The notes beneath the pieces were generated by a model. That model was not told the DNA's origin. It ran no database searches and saw only the letters and a program-made list of their open reading frames with translations. The position numbers and the translations under genes are program-made. This document shows positions 1-11,341 of a DNA stretch of 64,000 bases, one piece after another (position 1 is the stretch's first letter; each line of letters starts with the position of its first letter). The stretch is from Tillus elongatus. Its lineage: Eukaryota; Arthropoda; Insecta; Coleoptera; Cleridae. The stretch lies in the NCBI GenBank assembly GCA_964006375.1, contig OZ023267.1:35537766-35601765 (forward strand), in the 5' to 3' direction.

Positions 1-363
1 TAATACGCTCCCATTTGACAATTTTTTTCAACCATCGTTACCTACCTACCTACATACCTACTATTAGTAAATTTTCTTCATTTAAATGCACCAAAACGTG
101 TTTGGGCAAAAATTACCATTCTTTAACTTTTTGTCCAGCCTGGTAGAAACAAACCGACAAGAATAAACAAACCCACTTGTACAGTTCATATCTTCTGCCA
201 CCCACTACAACATCCCGAAGTGTGATACGTACTTGCTTTAATCTAATTCACCTAGTTAATCCTGCTATTACATTTGATTTGACATATCTTGCCAATTTTT
301 TAAGTCACTAACACGCTTTGTCGACATGCAATAACAAAACACCATCACGACATCTAAAGAAAT
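1..363. other. 5' flank of the bdl-like gene
   Basis: No coding signal is visible. A short CTAC-type microsatellite lies near 40-62 and the rest is AT-rich. An in-frame TAA at 355-357, just before the ATG at 364, supports that ATG as the start. Upstream non-coding exons and the promoter cannot be located from sequence alone. Confidence 0.5.
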
Positions 364-555
364 ATGTACAGCATCAATCCTTTTATATGTTTGTTAATTA
401 TGTCCTTTTCCCGTTCAATAAATTGTTATTATTATTATGAGGAGCAACAGCCTCATTACGTAACAGCGAACGTTGGTGGTTATGTGGTGCTTAATTGTGA
501 TGTGGAATTTCCTCAAAGTATATCCATTCCCTACATGATAAATTGGAACCACGGG
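364..555 (+). CDS. bdl: bdl-like exon 1: signal peptide and first half of Ig1
   Basis: Codes for residues 1-64. The hydrophobic core PFICLLIMSF near the N-terminus looks like a secretion signal ending around residue 21. The first Ig cysteine is in VVLNCDVEFP and the Ig tryptophan in MINWNHG. The exon ends at a canonical GTAAGT donor at 556, in phase 0. Reading on past the donor gives a stop within 13 codons, so the intron is needed. Confidence 0.8.
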
Positions 556-649
556 GTAAGTTGGCAGAATAGGTGCATGTCTATTAGAATATAGTTCAAA
601 CTTTAAAGATTTAAAATAAGCAACTGATTCGTGATTGACGTGAATGAAG

Positions 650-788
650 TAAACAGCTTCTAGTGAACTTTATTTTAAAACATTCACTAATGGAAAGGTA
701 TCGATGATGAGACTTTGCAAAAAAATTTTCAAATGAGCGCGATTTAGGACCCCTAGAACCCATATCCGGGGTCAGTTTCAATTTTTAT
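650..788 (+). repeat. Modular TA-core repeat, left (L) block
   Basis: The block resembles the segments at 1911-2040 (+), 33765-33870 (-), about 48345-48485 (-) and 49965-50088 (-). Shared landmarks are a CACTAATxxAxAGGTATCGA-like start, an AAATGAGCGCGAxTTAGG phrase and a TTTTTATATG end leading into (TA)n. No coding potential is seen. Confidence 0.6.
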
Positions 789-789
789 A

Positions 790-790
790 T

Positions 791-880
<90 letters not shown>

Positions 881-894
881 ATATATATATATAT
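790..894. repeat. (TA)n microsatellite
   Basis: About 100 bp of nearly pure TA directly after the L block. The region 895-1157 that follows has no recognisable feature. Confidence 0.95.
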
Positions 895-1157
895 CATCTA
901 CTTCATTCCAAGTCACTATTAACCGACTATTTATGAAATCAAATAAGTAAATTAAATCGATTGTCATAAAATATGTAGTGTATTAAGACTAAGGGAAAAA
1001 GAAATAAAACATATATAACTGTGCACATTTTGATTATATTTTAAGGTGTGCGGCGCACACCTAGCTCACTAGGAGAAATCGCCACTGCTTGAGAGAGGTA
1101 TTGTCACAGCATAATATCTTATTAAAGTTCATTTGTAAATAGGTTTAATTTTTATAT

Positions 1158-1797
<640 letters not shown>

Positions 1798-1910
1798 AGT
1801 TTTTTATAATATAATAACTACCTACTTTCAATTTTGTTTAAATAAAAAAATGTTAAGCCACGTCTCAGCTTTTCAACCCCAGTCATAATTTTATGTGCCT
1901 GCTCTTACAC

Positions 1911-2036
1911 ATATTAGTGAATTTTCATTAACAAAATTCACTAATAAAGAGGTATCGACGGTCAGATTTTCGGAAAATTTCTTCAAATGAGCACGAATTA
2001 GGGCCCCTGGAACCCATTTCCTAGGTCAGTTAAAAT

Positions 2037-2115
<79 letters not shown>
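1911..2115 (+). repeat. Modular TA-core repeat, left half interrupted by a transposon
   Basis: An L block (about 1911-2040) runs into a TA tract (2041-2115). The matching right half resumes at 4177, because a DD41D transposon sits in the TA core. Confidence 0.6.
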
Positions 2116-2118
<3 letters not shown>

Positions 2119-4176
2119 GGTCGCTGATAAGTCTGGAAACGGTCGATTATCCGGGAAAATATACAAGGTGTCGAAAAAAGTTTTATACAAAAGTTTTTGG
2201 GTTCTTCAATGTCTACTAGGCGGTGATAATTTTATTTATACAGGGTTGGTCATACAGGCGTGGCACACCAATATTAATTTTTTTTTAATGGAACACCCTA
2301 TATATTATTCGATATTTCAATCCTTCTCTTAATTTTGAGCAACATTTATCAGAAGCATGATGTACATAAACTCAATCGTTTCCGGGTAAAAAAATAAATA
2401 AAAATAAACGCTACTGTTTTTAAAATCTAAATCAAAAATAAATGAAAAGTAGAATATCTCTTGAAAACAATCTGTGAGTGTGAAAAGAACCGGTTGCGAT
2501 GTTTTTAACATTGTTTGGAATCCCAAGATAAGATAAGATGCCCATAAGAAACGCAGTATTATTCTTTTGTTTTAAAATGTTTCCAGGACAACGAATGTCA
2601 AACATTCATTCAGTGTCAACAGTTTTGAAACATTAGTAATTTAGTGTCAACAGTTTTTGTGCAAAATGGCAAGTTTAAGTGAAACCGAACGTATCGAAAT
2701 TTTAATGATGATAGGGTACGGTGATAGAACACGAAGTTTTGCTCAAGTGGTGATTATGTTCAATGAGTTGCATCCTGAGCGGGAATCGATCTCCAAATCC
2801 ACAGTTTCGAAAACTTTGCATCGTTTTCACGAAACTGGCGGTATCAAGGATAAACCTAGAACTGGAAGGCCAGTAACCGTTACAAATGAAGAAAATTCTT
2901 TGAATGTAATATTGGATGTGGTGGAAAATCCGAAAACTTCGGCACAGCAATTGGCTTTAAATCACAATATGAGTCGATATTCAATTCAAAAGATTACGAA
3001 GCGGGAAAAGTTCCGTCCATATAAAATTCATTTATTGCAAGAACTGAGTGAAGACGATTTTGATCGCAGAATCGAGTTCTGTGAACTTATTATGGAGAAG
3101 TTACGCCAAAATTTTAACTTTGCCAACCACATTTTGTTTTCCGACGAATCTACATTTTGTTTGAATGGACAAGTCAACCGACACAACTGTAGGTACTGGT
3201 CAGACGAAAACCCACATTGGATGGAACAAATTCACACCCAAAGACCGCAAAAAGTAAATGTTTGGTGTGCTATTATTGGTGGACATATCATAGGACCTTA
3301 TTTTATACACGGTAATTTGAACTCTGCTCGATATTTGACACTTTTGCAAGAATCAATTGTTCCAGACGTAAGTCGATTATTTCCGAACAATAACGACCCA
3401 AATCTACCAGCGGAAGAAATATGGTTTCAGCAGGATGGGGCACCCCCTCATTTTGGAATTGAGGTACGGGAATATCTGAATCAAACCTTTCCTGGCAGAT
3501 GGATAGGGCGCAGGGGAACTATTGAATGGCCAGCTAGGTCTCCCGACATGACGCCGCTTGACTTTTTTTTGTGGGGTCATGTAAAAAATTTAATTTACCA
3601 AAATAGACCGCAGAATATTGAAGAGTTGCAAGCAAGGATTGTGCATGAAATTAATAAAATTCCTCAAAACGCTCTTGTAAATGCAGTGCAATGTTTTGTT
3701 AAGCGAATTCATTATTGTCAGGAGGTCAATGGAGAACACTTTGAACATCTTATAAAATAGGATTTCAAACAATGTTAAAAACATCGCAACCGGTTCTTTT
3801 CACACTCACAGATTGTTTTCAAGAGATATTCTACTTTTCATTTATTTTTGTTCTTCATCCAATAGATTTTAAAAACAATAGCGTTTATTTTTATTTATTT
3901 TTTTACCCGGAAACGATTGAGTTTATGTACATCATGCTTCGGATAAATGTTGCTCAAAATTAAGAGAAGGATTGAAATATCGAATAATATATAGGGTGTT
4001 CCATTAAAAAAAAATTAATATTGGTGTGCCACGCCTGTATGACCAACCCTGTATAAATGAAATTATCACTGCCTAGTAGACATTGAAGAACCCAAAAACT
4101 TTTGTATAAAACTTTTTTCGACACCTTGTATATTTTCCCGGATAATCGACCGTTTCCAGACTTATCAGCGACCCTG
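2116..4176 (+). mobile_element. Complete DD41D Tc1/mariner-superfamily transposon
   Basis: A 2061-bp element begins CAGGGTCGCTGATAAG at 2116 and ends with the reverse complement at 4176. Terminal inverted repeats of about 410 bp (2116-2523 and about 3760-4176) are nearly identical by eye. TA follows and precedes the ends, as expected for the TA target site, although the surrounding TA microsatellite hides the exact duplication. The right repeat begins exactly at the transposase stop codon. The single open transposase gene and well-kept ends suggest a recent insertion. Confidence 0.9.
2666..3760 (+). CDS. DD41D transposase (364 aa, intact)
   Basis: This is a cut-and-paste transposase of the IS630/Tc1/mariner superfamily. 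The ATG at 2666 is the first; the frame stays open only a few codons upstream. The N-terminal half carries helix-turn-helix-like DNA-binding segments (about residues 5-60 and 95-125, with the linker KDKPRTGRP). Catalytic acids are visible: D160 in LFSDEST, D257 in WFQQDGAPPHF and D299 in MTPLDFFLWG. The spacing D257-D299 leaves 41 residues, the DD41D signature. No frameshift or internal stop is present, and the length is typical of the family. Activity is inferred, not shown. Confidence 0.92.
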   Translation: MASLSETERIEILMMIGYGDRTRSFAQVVIMFNELHPERESISKSTVSKTLHRFHETGGIKDKPRTGRPVTVTNEENSLNVILDVVENPKTSAQQLALNHNMSRYSIQKITKREKFRPYKIHLLQELSEDDFDRRIEFCELIMEKLRQNFNFANHILFSDESTFCLNGQVNRHNCRYWSDENPHWMEQIHTQRPQKVNVWCAIIGGHIIGPYFIHGNLNSARYLTLLQESIVPDVSRLFPNNNDPNLPAEEIWFQQDGAPPHFGIEVREYLNQTFPGRWIGRRGTIEWPARSPDMTPLDFFLWGHVKNLIYQNRPQNIEELQARIVHEINKIPQNALVNAVQCFVKRIHYCQEVNGEHFEHLIK

Positions 4177-4450
4177 TATATATATAGGTATGTATGTATC
4201 CAACCGATAACTCAAAAAATACTTCACCAATTTAGACCAAATTTGGGACTTACCTTTATGTTGTTAATGGCTTGAATGAGTTCGTTCACCAGATGTTGAC
4301 GCCAAATTTTTCTTAACAAAAAACTTTAAAAAAAATATTTTATACGCAATATCTTTTAAATTGTTTAAGTGATTGAAACGAAATTTTACAACTTAAAATA
4401 ACATAGACAGACGTGGCTGTTTACCAATTTACAAGTCTTTTGATCAAAGA
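4177..4450 (+). repeat. Modular TA-core repeat, right half
   Basis: After a short TA remnant the R block appears (GGTATGTATGTATCC, then ATAACTCAAAAAATACTTC and GTTAATGGCTTGAATGAGTT), matching 1320-1430. It is the continuation of the repeat cut at 2115/2116. Confidence 0.55.
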
Positions 4451-4636
4451 AAAATAAAGTTATTCCAAGTTGATATTAAAATAATCCTCGGCATCACTTC
4501 AGATTCTGTAATGCAATATCTATAATGTTATATAAAGACAGATGACGTTACCTGTACTGCTATGCAATTTAAATAAATCGTATACTTAACTAAAGATGAA
4601 TTGCATGTATAAAATAATATTGTGATATTCTAATAG

Positions 4637-4868
4637 GGTGAAACAATATTTTCTTGGTACGATGGTTTAACGACTTCAAGCAACCCGTATCAGGGACGCG
4701 TAGAATTAATTAATGAAAACGATCAGAATCAACGGCACGGACAAGCAACAATAAATTTAACAGCTATTAGGGAATCAGATGGGGGATGGTATGAATGTAA
4801 AATCCTCTTCCCTAACAGAACTCCAAATACAAGAGATAATGGAACTTGGCACCATCTTACAGTGAATG
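4637..4868 (+). CDS. bdl: bdl-like exon 2: second half of Ig1
   Basis: The acceptor AG is at 4635-4636 and a GTGAGT donor follows at 4869 (phase 1). It codes for residues 65 to about 142 and starts GETIFSWYDG. The second Ig cysteine is in SDGGWYECKILF, a family-typical DxGWYEC motif. NLT, NRT and NGT N-glycosylation sequons are visible. Phase 0 matches exon 1, so Ig1 is split by an intron within the domain. Confidence 0.85.
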
Positions 4869-5123
4869 GTGAGTAAAGTAATCTAGTACATGTTGTTGTT
4901 GTTGATGATGTTTGGCCTCGGATTGTTAGATCCCTTGGCCACAGGTTTTTATTATTTGTAGTTGTAATAGGCGTCTGTATGCGCACTAATTGGCTTTTTG
5001 ACTACTTAGCTAGTTTCTTTTTAATAATTTTGTATATATAATTATGTTTATTTGATTTTTAATATTCTTTTTTTTTCGTTTTTTTTTTTAATTTAACTTT
5101 TTTTATATATATACACATATGCA

Positions 5124-7208
5124 GGTGTTTTTTAATATTGCGAAACATTTCAAGAAGCGATTCCTTATCAAAAACTAAAAGGTTTCTTTCATGTAAAGTT
5201 GTTTCCAAAAACGGAACTTACGCCCCTTCAAATGTGTAAGATAAAATGAGGTTTTTATTTAATTTCTCAGATATGAAAAAACATGAAAGAACAAAATTGT
5301 CCATATAACTTTACCTTATCAAATCCTTTCCTACTCCAATATTTTTATTCGTCCACCACCCTCAGAAGGGGTTGAAAATTGCAAGCCTTAAAGAGCTTTT
5401 CATTGTACATTTTTATGGAGTTTCAAAATTGCAATTTGAAAAATTCCCTTTTACACCATGACTCACTACCAACGATTTAAGTCTAGTGCTTTTTTTGTGA
5501 AATGTACAGTTTCTTTGAGCATAAAAATAAAATACATGTCATGAAATGAATGAGATAATAACAAATGTCAGTGTCAAATTAATTTTCACTGTCTTCTTTG
5601 CAACATTAATTTTTTTAAAGATAATACCTCATCAAGAGTTTTAGCTGATGATCCTTGAATGCATATTCACTGTGTATCCATAAAGCCAATTGACACGGGT
5701 ATTGTCATCTACATTTTATACAGTCTTTAAAATATATAACTACACAAATAGTGGAATGTGCAATATGCACTTCGTTTATGGCCTTTTTAACCGTAACGCA
5801 TTAGCAGCGAGGCACCTTTATGAAGAACTATATCCTGACTGCGTTATTCCACATCATACTAGGTTTAGTCGTTTACATCAACGTCTGAGTAAATGTGGTA
5901 GTTTTGAAAAAAGTACTGCCGAAACCGGGCACCCTTAACAATTACTTTTTAAATTTAAGAATAGGTGCTTACTCAAATCGAAGATAACCCTACAACAAGT
6001 ACCACAAAGACTGCTAATACAGTAAATATTTATCAGTCAACGGTTTGGAGAATTCTAAACAAACATATTTTGTGCCCTTATCATATTCAGCGCGTTCGGG
6101 CACTCTTAACCGATGATTTTCCGAGAAGAATGGCTTTTTGACCATGGATACAAGAAAGTATACAGCAAAGTCGTCAAGTCTCAACGAAAATTCTCTTTAC
6201 CGACGAGGCTAACTTTTCTAAGGCTCCATTAATTAATTTTCATAACAACCACATATGGACTGATTAGAACCCACATGCGTTGAAAGAAACTCGTCATCAA
6301 CACCAGTTTTCTGTTAATGCATGGGTGGTAATTGTTTGGAGGCTTTCTGATTGTCCCCTTCCTTCTACCTAGCAGACTGACTGGAGAAATTTGTCGCAAA
6401 TTTCTTGAAAGAAATGTACTAACAATGCCTGAAGAAGTATATATTCTGGTAAAAAAACAAATGTGGTTTATGCACGACGGTGCTCTAACACATTTCAGTT
6501 TGGTTGCTCGGGAGGTTTTGAATGTTTCATATCAAAACCAGTGGATAGGTCGAGGAGAGGCATAATCTTGGCCTCCAAGGTCCCCAGACCTAAATCCTCT
6601 CTATTTCTTCCTCAGGGGGCACCTTAAACAAATGTATTCGACCTCAATTGGATGTGGCGGAATTGCAATATCGCATTAACGCGTCTCGTGAGACAATTCT
6701 AGAGATTCCGGTCATTTTTTAGCGTGTTCAATGCTTCGCAGGATACAAGCTTGTAATGAAGTTAAAGGCAGTCATTTCCAACAGCTTTTGTAGATGTGTT
6801 TTCTATTTTGTATACTAAATAATTCTGCATAAATAAAAACTAAATGTTACACTTCTTGTTTTTTATTGCATCACTTGAACTTTTTTTGCTCAAAAACGGT
6901 ACATTTCACGAAAAAACTGCAAAAGACTAAAATGGTTCGTAGGGAATCAGGCTGTAAAAGGGCATTTTTCTAATTGCAATTTTGAACCTTCACACAAATA
7001 TACAATAAAAAAGTCTTTAAGGGTTGCAATTTTCAACCCCTTCTGATGGTGAAAGGCGAATAAGATGCTGGGAGTAGGAAAGGCTTTAATAAGGTAAAGT
7101 TATATAGAAAATTGTATTTTTTCATGTTTCTTCAAATCTGAGAAACTAAATAATTTAGATAATTTTATATGAAAAACCCGCTTTAGATTTTGACAAGGAT
7201 TCGCTAGA
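5124..7208 (+). mobile_element. Degenerate DD41D transposon with long inverted repeats
   Basis: The left arm (about 5124-5535) and right arm (about 6880-7208) are inverted copies with many differences; landmarks include the pair TTGAAAATTGCAAGCC / GGGTTGCAATTTTCAACC. The outermost ~30 bp of the right arm seem to be lost. The arms enclose a dead transposase gene. AT-rich sequence with T-runs (4869-5123) precedes it with no other feature. Confidence 0.75.
5750..6791 (+). pseudogene. DD41D transposase pseudogene (DUF4817-type N-terminus)
   Basis: The N-terminal part MHFVYGLFNRNALAARHLYE is typical of the DUF4817 family found at the start of many insect DD41D transposases. The reading frame is broken by several stops and shifts (for example after position 5935, and a stop in IGRGEA*SWPP). 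The first two catalytic regions remain (FTDEANF and FMHDGALTHF), but the third has PLYFF where PLDFF is expected, so the last aspartate is lost. It cannot encode a working enzyme. Confidence 0.8.
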
Positions 7209-7374
7209 AAAATAGTGCTGCAAATTGAATCATCATAACATTCACATAGCTACCATTATTATTCTCTTCAGAAAGACATTCTCATGGAATTAATTTAAGG
7301 CCCACGACTTGACTACAAAGAAAACATTTGTATTCCTGTACTCATACGCTTTTGAAATGTTATATTACTCAAGT

Positions 7375-7725
7375 TTTATTGAAAAAATGTCAATTTTCAC
7401 CAAATCACCCCTTCTTTATCCCCTGGCCCCTGAAGCGATCTTACCCAAAAACAATTCGAAGAGTTCCTTTGTCGGGTGCTAACTGGATATCAAATTTGAA
7501 CATGGTATATCAATTCGTTTGAAAGTGATTGCACCTATTAGCAGACCGACGTACATGCAGAGACACCGACAAACCGATCGACAGACCGTCAGACAAACAC
7601 AAAAATGTTCGTTCCAGAATCAAGCTTTCTATATCTTTTTAGACTTTTTACGCCGTTTTAACAAAACAAAAATTTCGAAATTTTGGTCAATACTATTCAC
7701 CTCCTCCCCACATATTCAACTCCTA
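7375..7725 (+). repeat. Dispersed repeat, T module, copy 1
   Basis: It matches 47850-48240 almost along its length: CACCAAATCACCCCTT, GAAGCGATCTTACCCAAAAA, TTGTCGGGTGCTAACTGG, and a run of CAGACCGAC-type purine/pyrimidine repeats. No protein is evident. The flanking bases 7209-7374 also match 47690-47850, so the copy probably starts near 7215. Confidence 0.6.
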
Positions 7726-7789
7726 ATTTAATTTCAGCACAGAATACCAGATTTTTGATAAAATTAAAAGTTTTTAATAAATAAACCCT

Positions 7790-8045
7790 AAAACATTATA
7801 TTACTCGAGTTTACCCCCTAAAGCGATTTACTCGTTTGTCGGGTGCCACCTGTGTACTAAATTTGAAGACGATGGCTCAATACCTTCTAAAGTTATCGTG
7901 GCTACAAACAAACAGATATACAGACCGACCAAGAAAAAGTTTTCGTTCCCAAATCATGTTTTCTATATGTTTTGATACTATTTACAACGTTGGGGAAAAA
8001 AATGTTTGAAATTTTTGTCGCCGCTGCGATACTTCTACACGTTGT
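7790..8045 (+). repeat. Dispersed repeat, T module, copy 2 (split by a LINE)
   Basis: It shares AAGCGATTT, TTTGTCGGGTGC, GAAGACGATxxCTCAATxC, TTATCGTGGCTACAAACA and GATACTTCxACA with 50120-50385. The copy at 50340-50385 continues directly into GACGATGTGGAAATAAAA. Here that continuation is found at about 10225, on the far side of the LINE. Confidence 0.6.
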
Positions 8046-10216
8046 CATCACACCCACGTATTGTTTGGCACTACAACTCCGCGAACTGTCTGCTTCCCTC
8101 ATCCTGATCCCTCTGATATCGCACAAAAGGCCACCAAAATTATCCAAGCTGACATGGAATTATTTATTCCACGTACACAGAAAACCTCTTCAGCCACTCA
8201 AAAGCCCTGGTTCTCTAAATCCTATGACAAGGCATGACTTGAAAAGGTCAAAGCTCACAAAACGCTTCTACACAATCCCAGTCAAGGAAACCGTCAAGCA
8301 TTTAACGACCCAAGAAACCGCTATGTCCGCATTCATTCTAAGGCAAAAAACTCGTTTAATAATCACATCAAAAACAAAGTCCTCTCAAGCTCCAACGGCA
8401 GCGAGCCCTTCTGGACTCTTACTAAATCTATTGGGAATAATTTCTGCAAGAGCACGTTCCCACCTCTTGTTTCAGGGGATGAAATTGTTTATCCCGCCCT
8501 GACAAGGCTGAACTTTTGCCTCGTTGTTCGCCGGCAATCTACTCTTAACCCACCTCCAAATGTTCAACCACCAACAGTCCCCAATGTCGCGCATAAAATG
8601 AAGGATATCATTTTCAAAAATAAAAAGGTACGAAAGATGATCACTTCTCTTGATACCAGGAAAGCCTTTTGCCTTGTCGAGATCCCAGCAATTGTTCTAA
8701 AAAAATGCGCACCAGAACATGCTCCTGTCCTGACTCGTCTGTTTCTTACAATAGAGGCATATTCCCTTGTAACTGGAAAACTGCTAGAGTACAACCCGTC
8801 CCCAAGAATGGATCCAAAACGCTTCCTAGCAACCACAGGCATATTTCTCTCCTTTCAGTCGTCTCTAAAATGATGGAAATGAATATAAACACCAAACTAC
8901 TAAAATTTCTTGAAAAACACAGTCTAATCCACGACAGGCAGTATTGATTCCGTCAGCGCAAATCAACTGCAGACCCCCTTTCCTTTGTGACCCGTTCTTG
9001 GAACAAGTCTGTGGACCTAGACGGCGAATCCCAGATTGTCGCTCTAGACATATCCAAAGCATTCGACTAGGTCTGGCACGCAGCGCTGCTTAATAAACTT
9101 CCGGCCTATGGCCTACCACCAAAACTCAGTACCTAGACAGCACATTTCCACTCCAACCTGAGAATTTCTGTTGTCGTAGATCGCCATTCCTCTAAATTGT
9201 ATCCAATTAACGCAGGAGTCCCTCAAGGTTCAGCTTTAGCCCCTACTTTGTTTCTTCTCCACATCAATGACCTTCTGTCTAGCACATCCAACCCAGTTTA
9301 CAGTTACGCGGATGACAGCACCCTTCACTCAAATATACAATATTTTAAGCCTGTCTCTTTAGCCCAATTAGATGAGCATCGCAAACTCATGGAGGGTTAT
9401 GTCTCTGTGGATCTCCAAAAAATATTAGACTGGGGAAGTAGTAATCTTGTACAATTCAACTCCACCAAATCTCAGTCTTACTTTCTATCTCATAAGAGAT
9501 ACACCAGCCCTAGACCCATCACAATGAACAACCAAGTTATTCAAAGTAATGAGTCCTTTTCACTTGTTGGCATTTCTGTGGATCGAAATCCCAATTGGCA
9601 CCAACATGTCACATCAATTGCAGAAGCGGCTGCTAAGAAATTAGGTTTCCCCTTCCGGGCTCGCAAATACTTTTCACCAGCTAATCTCTATATTTTATAT
9701 ACCTCACAGGTAAGGCCAAACCTAGAATGCTGCTCCCACGTCAGGGGTGCCGCTGTTGCTTTTACAATCGCTGTCCTTGACTCCATTCAGAAGAGAGCTA
9801 TACGTGTCATCGTTGACCCTACCCTCACCCAAAGGCTGCAATCACTTGCTCACCGACATGCCGTTGGTGACCACTCTCTCTTTTATAGATATCTGCACGG
9901 GCACTGCTCAGGGGAGCTTTATTTTATAGTTCCTCCACCTACTGCCCCCAACAGATCTACCAGGGGAACAGAAAACCCTTTTACTGTCCAGCTCACCAGA
10001 CATAGAACATCTTGTTATGACCGCTCTTTTGTCCGGAGGACTTCCAGGTTGTGGAATTCCTTGCCGGCACATGTTTTTCCTTGTCCTCCGAACCTCCAAA
10101 CCTTCAAGTCCAGAATTAACAAGTTGTCTCTTTCCTCCTTGTCGACACCCATGGTACGATAGTAATTAGGCTATGAGCCCTCGTGATGTGTTGTTGAAAT
10201 AAAAATAAAAAATAAA
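8046..10216 (+). mobile_element. 5'-truncated CR1/L2-like LINE (copy A)
   Basis: A non-LTR retrotransposon copy lies inside a T-module repeat. It ends with TTGTTGAAATAAAAATAAAA-type tail sequence near 10190-10216, the same tail seen in copies B, C and D. The 5' part starts within the endonuclease/RT linker, so it is 5'-truncated. The clade (CR1/L2 group, perhaps Daphne/Crack) is inferred from the RT and C-terminal sequence. Confidence 0.85.
8050..10162 (+). pseudogene. LINE reverse-transcriptase pseudogene, copy A
   Basis: The reading shifts frame repeatedly between 8050 and 9190, with stops such as the TGA after CAGTAT at 8945 and a TAG in FD*VWH near 9068. From 9197 to 10162 the frame is open for 321 codons: NAGVPQGSALAPTLFLLHIN (RT motif), SYADDSTLHSN (catalytic YADD), then the C-terminal conserved domain with KRAIRVI and RTSRLWNSLPAH. 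It is closely similar to copies B, C and D at protein level. Non-functional. Confidence 0.85.
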
Positions 10217-10289
10217 AAACGTAGTGACGATGTGGAAGTAAAACTGGATTATCTAATTAATATATTGGATAATCTAGTACATGACTGTC

Positions 10290-10822
10290 AGGGATAGAGG
10301 CTTTGTTTATTTTGTACACAATGTTGCAACAACAATGCGATATTAGCCCACTATAGTACAATCTTATTTAATGCTAGGAAGACGTTCTCTTTTTGCCTGC
10401 CATTTGATAATGCGCGACATAAATGGAGCCCCAACAATGGGCCTTTATGATACAAAGTTGCCTTCCCACAGTCATGACCTTCGAGTCAGCAGTAGAATTG
10501 GAGGCGCCTGCAAGCATGCAGGCTCAGACTAGCAAGGTGGACGGAATATCACTCGTGAGAATCTACATCAGCAGATCCATTGTCACCTCCAGAGACAATA
10601 GTGCCACGCCTGGAGTGGAGTGTATAAAAAGGCTACTCACAAGGATACGACCGTTCATTCTTGTTCCGAGTAGTTAGACTCTGCACATCGCGTGCTAGAC
10701 TTTAGATCACATGTATGTTGATCGTTACATTTATCATTAGTTTATATTATTCATTTTTGTATTAAGTATTGATTGTTTAAAGTAGTAAATAAATTATTTA
10801 AAAAAGTAAAACGTCTTAACAG
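10290..10822 (+). repeat. Candidate solo LTR
   Basis: This unassigned stretch has the layout of a retroviral-type LTR: GC-richer left part, TATA box GTGTATAAAAAGGC near 10620-10633, TCATTCTTGTTCCGAGTAG about 30 bp later, and AATAAA-type signals near 10785. The exact ends and a target duplication were not found, so it could be other promoter-like sequence. The rest up to exon 3 (10823-11062) shows nothing further. Confidence 0.35.
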
Positions 10823-11062
10823 TAAAGTTAAGTCGCGAGTTGAAAAGTACGAAAGAGATATGTTAAAAGATATTTACATTCTTTTTTAATTAAATGACGT
10901 TAAATAAATACAGTAGAACATAAAAGTAGCAAAAGAAACAAATTTTATGGAAATCGAAGCAACATGTAGCCATGGTTCACAATAGTTTACTATGGCCAAT
11001 GATTTTTTTATTATTTTGTATATGTCAAGCCATACTATTTTATTTTTGTTTTGCAATTATAG

Positions 11063-11341
11063 GTGGTAACTTGCTGGCAATTCCTCCAGTGAATCAAACA
11101 ATTATGGAAGGCGAAGAGGCACAATTTGTATGCCTTACCAAAGATCCAAATTTAAAAGTGAAATGGTACAAGGATGGTATTATCTTGGACGAATACCAGG
11201 AACTTATCAGGAGATCATGGATAACAGATGAAGGCACACTATTTATCAGACCAACAGATATGGGAGATTACGGAGAATATGAATGTAGGGTTAGCAAGGA
11301 TGAAGAGACACAGTCTGCGAAAGCTTTTCTTAACGTACAAT
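11063..11341 (+). CDS. bdl: bdl-like exon 3: Ig2
   Basis: The acceptor AG is at 11061-11062 and the donor GTAATT starts at 11342 (phase 1 in and out). The exon holds one complete Ig domain: IPPVNQTIMEGEEAQFVC supplies the first cysteine, VKWYKDG the tryptophan and GDYGEYEC the second cysteine. In turtle-type proteins this type of domain is the third Ig, so one Ig domain appears to be missing between exons 2 and 3. Because the exon is symmetric (phase 1-1), skipping or losing a neighbouring 1-1 exon keeps the frame. Confidence 0.85.

Noticed and set aside
10972..11062. Reading the exon 3 frame back to an ATG at 10972 as a second signal peptide start
   Set aside because: The hydrophobic stretch is upstream of a canonical acceptor AG in phase with exon 2, and the domain fits mid-protein; an alternative start is possible but unsupported.
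4869..11062. A hidden extra Ig exon in intron 2
   Set aside because: Reading all three frames by eye gave no Cys-Trp-Cys Ig pattern; the intron is mostly transposon.
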